Assembly: GCA_028564925.1 (NCBI GenBank)
Contig: CM053030.1
Location: forward strand, 405,433,603-405,497,602
Source: Lithobates sylvaticus
Taxonomy: Eukaryota; Chordata; Amphibia; Anura; Ranidae
Direction: 5' to 3'
Length of the DNA: 64,000 nucleotides
The position numbers and the translations under genes are program-made. Shown here piece by piece: positions 35,451 to 46,416 of the stretch. Within the stretch, counting starts at the first letter, position 1. Every line of letters starts with the position of its first letter. Below the pieces are notes generated by a model that worked only from the letters and a program-made list of their open reading frames with translations, did no database searches and was not told where the DNA came from.

Positions 35451-35782
35451 AGTAGCACAGTAGCTAAGCGATTATCACTTCAAAATAGCAGCACTAGGGT
35501 CCTCGGTTCGAATCCCAACCATGACACCCCCTACGCAGAGTTTGAATATCCTCTCTGTGCCTGCACGGGCTCCCTCTGGGTACTTTGGTTTCCTTCCACA
35601 CCCCAAAGACGTTAATGTTAATTGGATCCGGTCTAATTTGGTCCTAGTATGTGTACATGTGAATGTAATTTAGGGACCTTAGATTGTAAGCTCCTTGAGG
35701 GCAGGGGCTGATGTGAATGTATAATAAATATGTTAAGCGCTGTGTAAATTGACGGCGCTATATAAGTACCTGTAATAATAGA
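35451..35782 (+). mobile_element. tRNA-derived SINE
   Basis: The head has a weak A-box region (CAGTAGCTAAGCGATTAT) and a clear pol III B box, GGTTCGAATCC, at 35505-35515, 40-45 bp downstream. A central region follows (CTCTGTGCCTGCACGGGCTC). The 3' part reads GATTGTAAGCTCCTTGAGGG, AAGCGCTGTGTAAATTG and GGCGCTATATAAGTACCTGT, ending with a short AAT-type repeat. This is a V-SINE-like architecture whose tail would be recognised by an L2/CR1-type LINE. It is moved in trans. Confidence 0.85.
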
Positions 35783-35790
35783 CTAATTCT

Positions 35791-37129
35791 TCCCTTTAAG
35801 ATAAAATGAATGCCAATGATTTTTTCATTAGCATTGCTGTTTCAATGGCACATCAAGTCCAGTAAGAAAAAACAAGAACGTGTTTTTTTTTTTTTTTTTT
35901 TCCAGTATTTTAACACTTCTTGTCTTCAAAGTGCAATATGTAAGTGCATGTGTGACTCTTGGCAGTATTTTTTTTCACAACTGCCAGAAGTGCTCATTAA
36001 TCCTAAAAGAAGATTTAGTTCACAGGATGAAAAGTAAAAAAAAATAAAAAATCACATTAAGTATATAGAGACGTGTCTGCCTTAGAGCTACTGTTGGAAG
36101 CTTTTCAGCCTCCCAAGGTTTCCACTTCAAACAATACCCCATATTCTTAAGAAGAGACTGAGGCTAACCTTAAGAAATGACACCTACATGTCTTCTGCCG
36201 GTATCTTGTCCTGGTTTTTCAAGCAAACAACTGTGACCAGCCGTTTGGTAAAAGCGGACATCAAAAGGCTCTACTACTTTTGTGAGCACGGCTAAACCCG
36301 CGCCATTCTACAATATTCTCCCTCCGATAAGTGGCCTGCAAGGCATTTCTCTGAAATGCGATATGCTCTCCAAAATAGCTAAGGGATTATGAATCACAAT
36401 GCAGTTAAATTTAATTTGAAAAAGAAGAATAATGATAGCTAAACAAGAGAAAAAGAAAAAAAAAAACAGCATTTAAAATCATTAGAGCTACAGGTTAAAC
36501 CTCCGAGTTAGGAACAAATTGGGCACCCTTTGAGGCTTCCCTTTAATGCCTTTGAATGTAAACTTTGTTCCAGGGCCCATATTTTCTCTCGCTGATCTTT
36601 AAATGGCAATAAATTAGACGTTGGACAGCCATACAAGCTGCTACTAGATGTGAATGTGAATGTGTCTGTAGAAAAGACTTACTTTCAATCAAAGTCCATT
36701 GAAAGAATGGTTGGCTTTTCTAAAGAAGCATGTTGTGCCTATTAACCAACTTACAAAAGAGGCCATTTACCTGATTTATGGCAAGTTGCTATAGTGATCT
36801 TGTTGCTCAGACTGGCAGGTGAAGCCTGTACTTACCATTCCCCAAGGTTAGTCTTCATTAGAAAAGAGAATACGACTGCAATGCACTGCACTGGGCACAA
36901 TTTACTAAACAAATAATGTAAACTCGAGTCCCTGCAGTTTTTGCTGGTGTGTAAAGGCTAAAATGAAGAACAGGAGACACTATCTATAAATATACTCTTA
37001 TTTATATGAAAATGTATGTTCTGCATCTCATCTGAGTGATATATGCTGAAAGATACCGTATAGAATTCTGTGGAAAAAAAAAATGAATTCATGTGACAGC
37101 TGCAAATATAATTTCAAAAGTAAAACTAT
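35791..37129. other. Single-copy-looking non-coding DNA
   Basis: No transposon ends were seen. The interval includes the candidate conserved block at 36060-36700. Confidence 0.5.
36060..36700. promoter_or_regulatory. Candidate conserved non-coding element
   Basis: About 640 bp lack repeat features and carry many AT-core transcription-factor-like words: GGGATTATGAATCACAATGC, GTTAAATTTAATTTG, GGCAATAAATTAGACG, CATTTAAAATCATTAG. The sharp contrast with the mobile DNA on both sides suggests constraint, but no comparison could be made. Confidence 0.25.
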
Positions 37130-37805
37130 GGGGGTTATTTACTAAAGGCAACTCCACTTTGCACTACGGGTGCTTTCACACTGGGGCGTTTTTCAGGAGC
37201 TACAGCACTAAAAATAGCGCATGTGTAGCTCCTGAAAAAAGCGGGTCCTTTAACTTGAGCGGTGTGCTAGCAGGACGGTAAAAAAAGTCCTGCTAGCAGC
37301 ATCTTTGGAGCGGTGTAGGAGCGGTGTATTCACCGCCCCTATACCGCTCCTACCCATTGAAATCATCGGACACCGCGGGGATACCGCAGTAATACCACCG
37401 GCAAAGCGCCGCTGCAGCGGGGGTTTTTAACCCTTTTTCAGCCACTAGCGGGGGTTAAAACCACCCCGCTAGCGGCCGCACACCGCGGGTAAAATGACGG
37501 TAAAGCAGCGCTAAATATAGCGCTGCTTTACCGCCGCCGCCCGCACCGGTGTGAAACCAGCCTACAAGTGTAAAGTGCACATGAAATTGCACTGAAAGTG
37601 CAGTCGCTGTAAATCTGAGGGGTAGATCTGAAATTAGTGGAAGCTCTACTGATTTTATCATCCAATCATGTGCAGGCTAAAATGCTGTTTTTTATTTTCC
37701 TTGCATGTCCCCCTCAGATCTACAGCGACTGCACTTCCAAGTGCACTTTCAGTGCAATTTCAAGTGCAATTTGCAAAGTGGATTTGCCTTTCGTAAATAA
37801 CCCCC
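37130..37805. mobile_element. MITE with GGGGGTTATTTAC ends, copy 2, interrupted
   Basis: The ends GGGGGTTATTTACTAAAGGC and CCTTTCGTAAATAACCCCC are flanked by TAT on each side. It is cut by the Harbinger-type element at 37168-37562. TTTGCACTAC resumes as AAGTGTAAAGTGCAC after the insert. Confidence 0.88.
37168..37562. mobile_element. Harbinger-type MITE nested in the GGGGGTTATTTAC MITE
   Basis: The ends GGGTGCTTTCACACTGGGGC and CACCGGTGTGAAACCAGCC are flanked by TAC (37165-37167 and 37563-37565). The GC-rich hairpin core contains CCGCTAGCGG-type words like those at 28700-29052. It is non-coding. Confidence 0.88.
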
Positions 37806-37893
37806 TATATCTTAATTTCCCTGATGAGTTGGTGATGTCAATGCTCCACCACTGTTATGTTTCATGCCGATGGAGTATTGGTCAACACACATA

Positions 37894-38178
37894 GGGGGTT
37901 ATTTACGAAAGGCAAATCCACTTTGCACTACAAGTGCAAACTACAAATGCAAAGTGCACTTGGAAGTGCAGTCGCTGTAAATCTGAGGGGTAGATCTGAA
38001 ATGAGGGGAATCTCTGCTGATTTTATCATCCAATCATGTGCAAGTTAAAATGCTGTTTTTTTTTTATTTTCCTTGCACGTCCCCCTTGGATCTACAGCGA
38101 CTGCACTTCCAAGTGCACTTTGCACTTGTAGTTTGCACTTGTAGTGCAAAGTGGATTTGCCTTCCGTAAATAACCCCC
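37894..38178. mobile_element. MITE with GGGGGTTATTTAC ends, copy 3
   Basis: The ends GGGGGTTATTTACGAAAGGC and GCCTTCCGTAAATAACCCCC are flanked by ATA and TAT. The body shares GGGGTAGATCTGAAAT and GATTTTATCATCCAATCATG with the neighbouring copies. Confidence 0.88.
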
Positions 38179-38256
38179 TATGCAGTATGGCTTGTATCCT
38201 GAGCACTTCCACTTCTGATTAAAGGAACATAGTTGGTGGGTAGTGCAAAACAGTAT

Positions 38257-38497
38257 GGGGGTTATTTACGAAAGGCAAATCCACTTTGCACTGAAAGTGC
38301 ACTTGAAAGTGCAGTCGCTCTAAATCTAAGGGGTAGATCTGAAATGAGGAGAAGCGCTGCTGATTTTATCATCCAATCATGTACAAGCTAAAATGCTGTT
38401 TTTTATTTTCCTTGCATGTCCCCCTCAGATCTACAGAGACTTTACTTCCAAGTGCACTTGCAGTGCAAAATGGATTTTCCTTTAGTAAATAACCCCC
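38257..38497. mobile_element. MITE with GGGGGTTATTTAC ends, copy 4
   Basis: The ends GGGGGTTATTTACGAAAGGC and CCTTTAGTAAATAACCCCC are flanked by TAT on both sides. It is the shortest of the three copies clustered between 37.1 and 38.5 kb. Confidence 0.88.
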
Positions 38498-38789
38498 TAT
38501 ATGTTTTACCCTTCTGGGTAACCTTAGTTTAACCTCTGGAAGAGAAAGGACAACTAGGAGGTCATCAGAGCTCTTCCTTAGCCATAGGAACACGTTCTGT
38601 ATTATGACAGGAGCAGACCCTTCCCCCATTGGAAACTTAGCTCACCCCATAGGATCATGGGAAATAAAACTTCCCATATTATGAGACAGAAAAAAAGTGG
38701 AAAATGTATATTACAGGGAACATTAAATTACACCTCACTAAGTGTAGGATCTCATAGAAGAAATTTAGAGGCATATTTTTACATAATTA

Positions 38790-38814
38790 TAAAAAAAAAA
38801 AAAAAAAAAAAAAA
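38790..38814. repeat. Poly(A) run
   Basis: About 25 A residues with no LINE or SINE sequence recognised upstream. Confidence 0.9.
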
Positions 38815-38922
38815 CAATAAATGTTAGGATCATAAGTCAATGCATTTGGTAAAACTGATTTATTTATTTGGGTGATCTTTAATTCTGCAATTCAGTGTAA
38901 GTTGGCCTGTATACATGGACAT

Positions 38923-39387
38923 TTAAAGTGGTAGTAAACCAACATTTAAAAAAAATAAATAAAAATAAATAAAATCTTCTCCCTGCAAATTAATGTCATA
39001 ATGTGCTAGTATGCATTGCATACTAGCACATTATGAAAGACTTACCTAAAAACGAAGCCCTCCAGTGGCGTACTGTCACACATGACAGAACGTCCATCTT
39101 CACCTGGTCTTCCTTCCGGGTTCGCGGGCAGCTGCCATTTGACTGGCGGAGCGGAGATAACGTCACTCCCACGCATGTGCGTGGCAGTCACGGCCGCAGC
39201 ATGGCTCTCTCTATTTTGTTCCGCCCACAGAGAGAGCAGTGCGCATGCACCGGTGTCATCACCGGCGCTGCTAAATCTAAACAGTTGCATGCTTAGGTGA
39301 TATTTACTATTTACTGTACCTACAGGTAAGCCTTATTATTGGCTTGCCTGTAAGTATAAATTAAAAAAAAGTTTAGTACCACTTTAA
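38923..39387. mobile_element. Non-autonomous DNA element (TTTAAAGTGGTAGTAAACC ends)
   Basis: The left end TTTAAAGTGGTAGTAAACC and the right end AGTTTAGTACCACTTTAA are inverted. The inner sequence has a hairpin TGTGCTAGTATGCATTGCATACTAGCACA at 39002-39030. It is a relative of 18973-19432. It is non-coding. Confidence 0.65.
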
Positions 39388-39820
39388 GATCCACAGTTCA
39401 AATGTAGATGTTGTACACTACTGTCTTCTGCAGGGTTTGCTTTGCAATGTGTTTTGGCCAATCTCTATAAACATTTTTAGAGTGTAAAGCTGGGTACAAA
39501 CTATAAGAAATTCCTATAAGAATTCCGAGAAGGAATGATTGGTTGATTATCTGATCGTTGGTATAGTGGTTTTGAAAGCCGATTCCAACTGTTCATAATA
39601 GAAAAAATAAAAACGAAGGTGCAAGCTAGAAATTTTTTATCGTACGTGACCACAATGTCCGATTTTCGTTCAATGTGTACAGTAATCGTAGCAAAATAAT
39701 CAAATAGAGAAAAACACGCATGATCAGAGACAAAGAATGAAGAAGGTGCCAACAAACATAGAAATCATACACAAGAACGTTTGTCCTTTAGGGATTTTCA
39801 TACAAGCTAATATTATTGAC

Positions 39821-42154
39821 CAGGCCCATCGCAACAGAACAGGCAAACCAAGCAATTGCTTGGGGCCCCCGAGCTGGCCTGGGGCCCCAGCTGCGCTGTC
39901 GCCGCTTCCTATTAGCAGGGCCGTCTCTAGCGCAGGCCAAAGGGGAACATGCCCTGGGCACAATCTTTGCAGGGGGGCCCGCGCTACCCGTGAATTGAGG
40001 CCCCCGGCTTGCAGAGCGCACAGAGGGCACGGGAGGATGAATTCCCGATCTAGCCAGCAGAGAGGGGGCGGGGCCGGGAGCGCCACTGACCCCGCCCCAT
40101 GTAGCCTGTATGCTTGGTTAGAGCAGTGATCGGAGTGGGCGCATCAGTGGAGCTCCCGGCCCCGCCCCCTCTATACTGGCTTGGGAATACAGAGGTCTGG
40201 GGGCGGGGCCGGGAGCTCCACTGACGCGCCCACTCCGATCACTGCTCTAACTACAGCCAATCTGTTCCTAATGGAGCTCCCGGCCCCGCCCCCTCTCTGC
40301 TGGCTAGCGCGCAAATTCAGCCTCCTGTGTCCTCTGCAAAACTGTCATCAGGGCCCAATTCACAGGTAATAAGAATCTAATGCAGTATGTCATTAGTCTG
40401 GTAATCTCGTGCAGTATGTCCGCAGTCTGGTAATCTCATGCAGTATGTCCGCAGTCTGGTAATCTCATGCAGTATGTCATTAGTCTGGTAATCTCGTGCA
40501 GTATGTCCGCAGTCTGGTAATCTCATGCAGTATGTCCGCAGTCTGGTAATCTCATGCAGTATGTCCGCAGTCTGGTAATCTCATGCAGTATGTCCGCAGT
40601 CTGGTAATCTCGTGCAGTATGTCCGCAGTCTGGTAATCTCGTGCAGTATGTCCGCAGTCTGGTAATCTCGTGCAGTATGTCTGCAGTCTGGTAATCTCGT
40701 GCAGTATGTCCGCAGTCTGGTAATCTCGTGCAGTATGTCAGCAGTCTGGTAATCTCATGCAGTATGTCAGCAGTCTGGTAATCTCATGCAGTATGTCCGC
40801 AGTCTGGTAATCTCATGCAGTATGTCCGCAGTCTGGTAATCTCGTGCAGTATGTCCGCAGTCTGGTAATCTCGTGCAGTATGTCAGCAGTCTGGTAATCT
40901 CGTGCAGTATGTCCGCAGTCTGGTAATCTCGTGCAGTATGTCCGCAGTCTGGTAATCTCGTGCAGTATGTCCGCAGTCTGGTAATCTCGTGCAGTATGTC
41001 AGCAGTCTGGTAATCTCGTGCAGTATGTCAGCAGTCTGGTAATCTCGTGCAGTATGTCCGCAGTCTGGTAATCTCATGCAGTATGTCCGCAGTCTGGTAA
41101 TCTCGTGCAGTATGTCCGCAGTCTGGTAATCTCATGCAGTATGTCCGCAGTCTGGTAATCTCGTGCAGTGTGTCTGCAGTCTGGTATCTTGTGCAGTATG
41201 TCTGCAGTCTGGTAATCTCGTGCAGTGTGTCTGCAGTCTGGTATCTTGTGCAGTATGTCTGCAGTCTGGTAATCTCGTGCAGTATGTCCGCAGTCTGGTA
41301 ATCTCGTGCAGTATGTCAGCAGTCTGGTAATCTCATGCAGTATGTCCGCAGTCTGGTAATCTCGTGCAGTATGTCCGCAGTCTGGTAATCTCGTGCAGTG
41401 TGTCTGCAGTCTGGTATCTTGTGCAGTATGTCTGCAGTCTGGTAATCTCGTGCAGTATGTCCGCAGTCTGGTAATCTCGTGCAGTATGTCAGCAGTCTGG
41501 TAATCTCATGCAGTATGTCCGCAGTCTGGTAATCTCGTGCAGTATGTCCGCAGTCTGGTAATCTCGTGCAGTGTGTCTGCAGTCTGGTAATCTCATGCAG
41601 TATGTCCGCAGTCTGGTAATCTCATGCAGTATGTCCGCAGTTTGGTAATCTCGTGCAGTGTGTCTGCAGTCTGGTATCTTGTGCAGTATGTCTGCAGTCT
41701 GGTAATCTCGTGCAGTATGTCTGCAGTCTGGTAATCTCGTGCAGTATGTTCGCAGTCTCTGGTAATCTCATGCAGTATGTCCGCAGTCTGGTAATCTCGT
41801 GCAGTGTGTCCGCAGTCTGGTAATCTCGTGCAGTGTGTCTGCAGTCTGGTATCTTGTGCAGTATGTCTGCAGTCTGGTAATCTCATGCAGTATGTCCGCA
41901 GTCTGGTAATCTCGTGCAGTGTGTCTGCAGTCTGGTATCTTGTGCAGTATGTCTGCAGTCTGGTAATCTCGTGCAGTATGTCCGCAGTCTCTGGTAATCT
42001 CATGCAGTATGTCTGCAGTCTGGTAATCTCCTGCAATATGTTCGCAGTCTCTGGTAATCTCATGGCTTTGCGTGCGTGCGGGTAAGGGGGGGGGGGAAGG
42101 GGGGCCTCCATGTCCATTTTGCTTGGGGCCCCCAAATTCCTTCAAACGGCCCTG
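39821..42154. mobile_element. hAT-type non-autonomous element carrying a large minisatellite
   Basis: The flanks TTATTGAC (39813-39820) and CTATTGAC (42155-42162) match at 7 of 8 positions. The ends CAGGCCCATCGC and AAACGGCCCTG are hAT-like, and CTTGGGGCCCCC lies just inside both. The left 550 bp are GC-rich with a fold-back of GGGGGCGGGGCCGGGAGC. The right 1.7 kb is the 29-bp array. No transposase is present. Confidence 0.82.
40377..42065 (+). repeat. 29-bp minisatellite, about 58 copies
   Basis: The unit is GCAGTATGTCCGCAGTCTGG followed by TAATCTCGT. Variants are CAG/CTG at the TCCGC site, TCATG for TCGTG, and a shorter 28-bp form with GTATCTTGT. A few units near the right end carry an extra CT. 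Variant units recur in blocks, for example the GTGTGTCTGCAG plus GTATCTTG pair at about 41170, 41230, 41400, 41660, 41840 and 41930. This points to expansion by multi-unit duplication. Open frames through it have a 29-residue period and are not genes. Confidence 0.97.
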
Positions 42155-42239
42155 CTATTGACGGTTACATCATGATATGCACCTTCGTGGAAAATCGGAC
42201 AACTGTTTGTCTTATTTTCTCATAGTGTGTACCCCACAT

Positions 42240-42882
42240 AAGGGTCCATGCACACTGGGCTTAAAAAAAAAACAGTTCCCTTGGCAGAAAAAAAAATGCT
42301 TATATAGTGTTTTTGTACAAGTGTACACATTTAGAAGTGTTTAGTGTTTTTTCTGCCAGAAAACTTCTCTCAAAAACGCTTTTCTTTCTGCCTCTAAACA
42401 CTGGGCTTAAATTATACATCCTAATGTATAAGGACACATAGGATAACACTGATCTGCTTTTACAGGCAAAACGCCAAACTCCTGAGCCCTCGAAAGACCC
42501 GCATCGTGAACGCACTGGCTTCTCGACCTGGCTTCTCGGCTCATTCATTGGATGATCGATAGCAGAGCAGCCATTGGCTCCTGCTGCTGTCGATCAAATC
42601 AATGACGCATCGCACCGGGGGGCGGGGCAGAGTGATACACTTGGCGGTTATAACCGCCAACTGTATCACTGTATCACGGAAGTGCGCCTGCATGCTAACC
42701 CCCTTGAGAGAGCGCTTCCCAGAACGGGGGTTAGCTGATGCGGGGAGGAGCCTAGACAACCACCGATGGACCCCAGAAGACGACGATCGGGGCCACTCTG
42801 TGCAAAACGAGCTGCACAGTGGAGGTAAGTATGACATGTTTGTTATTTAAAAAAAAAAAAAGGAACCTTTACAACCCCTTTA
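42240..42882. mobile_element. Two partial non-autonomous elements
   Basis: 42240-42420 holds the fragment GGGTCCATGCACACTGGGC and TTCTGCCTCTAAACACTGGGC. From about 42460 to 42882 lies a plus-strand copy of the family at 57388 (ATTGGCTCCTGCTGCTGTCG, AGGTAAGTATGACATGTTTG, ending CCTTTACAACCCCTTTA). The left boundary of the second piece is unclear. Confidence 0.5.
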
Positions 42883-43308
42883 ATAAAATACAAAATTAAA
42901 TCTCTAATTTAGAGTTCACTTAAAGGAGGTACACCAAATTATCCCCTAAAAAGGGCAGTCCACTAAAAACAGATATTTTGGCTTTGCGTTAAAGCCAGTG
43001 AGGTGGCTCCCCAACCCCAAACTTGCTTCATCCTGGGGGGGATTAATGGGGGGTACAGTTTTCGTGATGGATTTATAATGTATATTACCTTATTCCTTTG
43101 CTGTAAGGCACCACTCGGATGGTCATGGCCACTGCAAGTAGAAAGAGCTCCACTTTTTTGAGACCTTGTTAGGATTTCTGAGAAATGTAAGATTGTAGTG
43201 TAAGATTCAATTTATCACTGTGCACCCATGGCTGAAATGCTGGATTTTGGTAGGCTGGACTTTAAACAGCTGCCTGGTTCCAGCCTAAATGCATCCAATT
43301 AATGTGGA
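42883..43308. other. Non-coding, no recognised element
   Basis: No repeat ends or coding were recognised. Confidence 0.4.
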
Positions 43309-43324
43309 AGAAAAGTATAAATGA

Positions 43325-45800
43325 GTAACAGTGTAGCGCTAAAAATGTCTCTGTACGGCAATGGTTGTGGACTGGAAAGGTCGGCAACCACTAATTTACT
43401 GTTCAGACTGTTGTTTTAAAAAACAAAATTAAGGTCAAATAAGTGGTGGACATCAGATCCCCTGGCCGAATGAGGGTGTGATGAATCGCCAGATTAGATA
43501 GACCGAAAGTGTGGATACACTACCCAGTGGTCCACACTCACCTTAAGTGGGTGTTTTAGTGCAAATGTGAATGGTACAACTCAATGCCTAAAATCATATC
43601 AATAATAAAGAAGCCAATATACATGACCCTGAAGCCATAAGATTATGCAATCAAACAAACAATCAGTGAGAATATAATAAAGTGCCAATATCTGTGATAC
43701 TAAAAACTGTGATATGTAGAAAGTGCTACAAAGACAGAAGGACTGAGATGAATAAGAATGTCAAGATGAGATATGTGTCATCAGGATACTTAGTGAACTG
43801 GCCACTGAACTAGCAAGGCAAACAGGCGAATAGAAATACATCACAGTATAAATCAGTAGCACATGATAAAGAAGGTAATTTCTGAAAACATCTCTATAAG
43901 CAGTCCTGTTATTAATAATTAATAAACGGACAAAGTCGCCAAACTATATTTCAAGTAGGGGAACTACTTCATAGAGTCCAGATAACACAAGGTGGGATGA
44001 TGTTGATAACACAGTTCAGATGCAAAACCAAAACAGTAATGGTGATATGGTTCAGATGTTGAATCCTCTCAAACAAGGGCAACAGTGCAACCAGAAGAGT
44101 GATTTCATAAGCGCTTACCATGTGCGGTGGACCAACTCACCGGAAGTGAGAGGTCGGAAACAGCTTGTATGGCTACCTCCAGGTACCAAAAATGTGGAAT
44201 AGATTGGGAGTTGGACGCATAGACTGGAGCGTCTCGAGATCCTTAGCGAATACTCACCGACCGAATAGATGTTTACTGGATCACTTTGGTTAGATCAGTG
44301 CTCATCGGTCAGACTTGCCGTAGGTAAAGAGAAAAAACAGAAGAGGGACTCCTCATCGTGTAAAACCCAAATGCAAGGGTTCACTTTATTATAAAAGAGA
44401 ACATGCATCCAACATAAAAGCAAATAAAATGGAGCTGTTCTACTAAATTGGAATAAAAAACGCAGTAGGAAGTAATGCTTGGAGACCCGACGCGTTTCGT
44501 CTAAAAAGACTTCTGCTGCACACCCCAGCAGAAGTCTTTTTAGACGAAACGCGTCGGGTCTCCAAGCATTACTTCCTACTGCGTTTTTTATTCCAATTTA
44601 GTAGAACAGCTCCATTTTATTTGCTTTTATGTTGGATGCATGTTCTCTTTTATAATAAAGTGAACCCTTGCATTTGGGTTTTACACGATGAGGAGTCCCT
44701 CTTCTGTTTTTTCTCTTTACCTACGGCAAGTCTGACCGATGAGCACTGATCTAACCAAAGTGATCCAGTAAACATCTATTCGGTCGGTGAGTATTCGCTA
44801 AGGATCTCGAGACGCTCCAGTCTATGCGTCCAACTCCCAATCTATTCCACATTTTTGGTACCTGGAGGTAGCCATACAAGCTGTTTCCGACCTCTCACTT
44901 CCGGTGAGTTGGTCCACCGCACATGGTAAGCGCTTATGAAATCACTCTTCTGGTTGCACTGTTGCCCTTGTTTGAGAGGATTCAACATCTGAACCATATC
45001 ACCATTACTGTTTTGGTTTTGCATCTGAACTGTGTTATCAACATCATCCCACCTTGTGTTATCTGGACTCTATGAAGTAGTTCCCCTACTTGAAATATAG
45101 TTTGGCGACTTTGTCCGTTTATTAATTATTAATAACAGGACTGCTTATAGAGATGTTTTCAGAAATTACCTTCTTTATCATGTGCTACTGATTTATACTG
45201 TGATGTATTTCTATTCGCCTGTTTGCCTTGCTAGTTCAGTGGCCAGTTCACTAAGTATCCTGATGACACATATCTCATCTTGACATTCTTATTCATCTCA
45301 GTCCTTCTGTCTTTGTAGCACTTTCTACATATCACAGTTTTTAGTATCACAGATATTGGCACTTTATTATATTCTCACTGATTGTTTGTTTGATTGCATA
45401 ATCTTATGGCTTCAGGGTCATGTATATTGGCTTCTTTATTATTGATATGATTTTAGGCATTGAGTTGTACCATTCACATTTGCACTAAAACACCCACTTA
45501 AGGTGAGTGTGGACCACTGGGTAGTGTATCCACACTTTCGGTCTATCTAATCTGGCGATTCATCACACCCTCATTCGGCCAGGGGATCTGATGTCCACCA
45601 CTTATTTGACCTTAATTTTGTTTTTTTAAAACAACAGTCTGAACAGTAAATTAGTGGTTGCCGACCTTTCCAGTCCACAACCATTGCCGTACAGAGACAT
45701 TTTTAGCGCTACACTGTTACTCATTTATACTTTTTGCAATTTTGTCATATTGGTGTGTTAGCAGCTTTTTTTCACGTTTGGGCGCTGCTTTTTCCTTCTT
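43325..45800 (+). mobile_element. Palindromic Penelope-like element with 16-bp target duplication
   Basis: The direct repeat TTAATGTGGAAGAAAA flanks it (43309-43324 and 45801-45816). The arms 43325-44518 and 44526-45730 are inverted copies around a 7-bp centre (44519-44525). In the inner 500 bp positions pair exactly at a sum of 89,044. The right arm alone has a further 70-bp tail (45731-45800). The box GACGAAACGCGTC occurs inverted at 44489-44501 and forward at 44543-44555. Shared boxes with the other PLE copies include CGGTCGGTGAGT and the TAGCGCTACACTG end box. No protein remnant is present. It is a fossil of two facing pseudo-LTRs, and the high arm identity suggests a young or gene-converted copy. 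Confidence 0.85.
44489..44555. ncRNA. Paired hammerhead-ribozyme-like boxes, head to head
   Basis: On the + strand, AGTCTTTTTAGACGAAACGCGTC (quoted in parts: AGTCT, TTTT, AGAC, GAAAC, GCGTC) forms a 4-bp stem II, the GAAA core, a minimal stem III and a cleavage-site-like GTC. The opposite arm carries the mirror copy. The other core box does not fit the consensus well, so catalytic activity is not claimed. Hammerhead motifs with a minimal stem III are known from Penelope-like elements. Confidence 0.5.
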
Positions 45801-45816
45801 TTAATGTGGAAGAAAA

Positions 45817-46413
45817 GGCAAGGTATAAAATAATTTCCCCAAATAGTATTTATGTCATTGAGTTTTTACTCTACGCTGTTTAAATGTTTTACGCATCTGC
45901 ATGAAAATATAATCTTTTACGTTTATTTCTGGCCGCTAAACTTCACAGCAGGCCTTTTCCCTAAATGCTGTGGGATAAAAGAGGAGTGACATCATAACTG
46001 ATGTGACATCACTGTCTCTGACATGCACTTCCTCAGTTTTTTTTTCTTCAGTTCTCTAGTTCATTCTTGAAAGGCAATGTAGAGAAGGGGAGGAGCAATG
46101 ACTGAGTGGTGCCAGAACTCAGTAAACAGTCATGGCGCATTCGCAAGGGAAGGAGAGCTCTGATGTCCACAGCATTTCTGCATATGTAATGAGCGGCTCA
46201 ACATTCGATCCAGATCAGGAAATCATGTCGGAATAAGAGAGACGGCAGGATAAACTGGTTCTGCATAGTAACTTAGTGTAGAAAAGATGAGCATTTTTGA
46301 ATTGACATTTAATAGCAATTTTGCATGATACAGTTTATAAATTTTGCCTGGAGAGACACTATAAATGGTAAAGTAAAACATTTTGGGACACTGCTATAGT
46401 GCTACTGCACACT
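45817..46413. other. Non-coding, no recognised element
   Basis: No repeat ends or coding were recognised. Confidence 0.4.
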
Positions 46414-46416
46414 TAA

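Noticed and set aside
35451-35525. Functional tRNA gene
   Set aside because: The B box is good but the acceptor stem and A box are poor, and the sequence continues into a SINE body and tail.
40377-42065. CRISPR-like regular array
   Set aside because: The units are head-to-tail 29-bp minisatellite repeats with no unique spacers, in a eukaryotic context inside a hAT-type element.
41593-42135. 180-codon frame as a repetitive protein gene
   Set aside because: It is a by-product of the 29-bp array, since 29 is not a multiple of three and all frames read the same words. No start context or flanking exon was seen.
44020-45024. Two identical 60-codon proteins on opposite strands
   Set aside because: They are mirror images created by the palindrome and have no family features.
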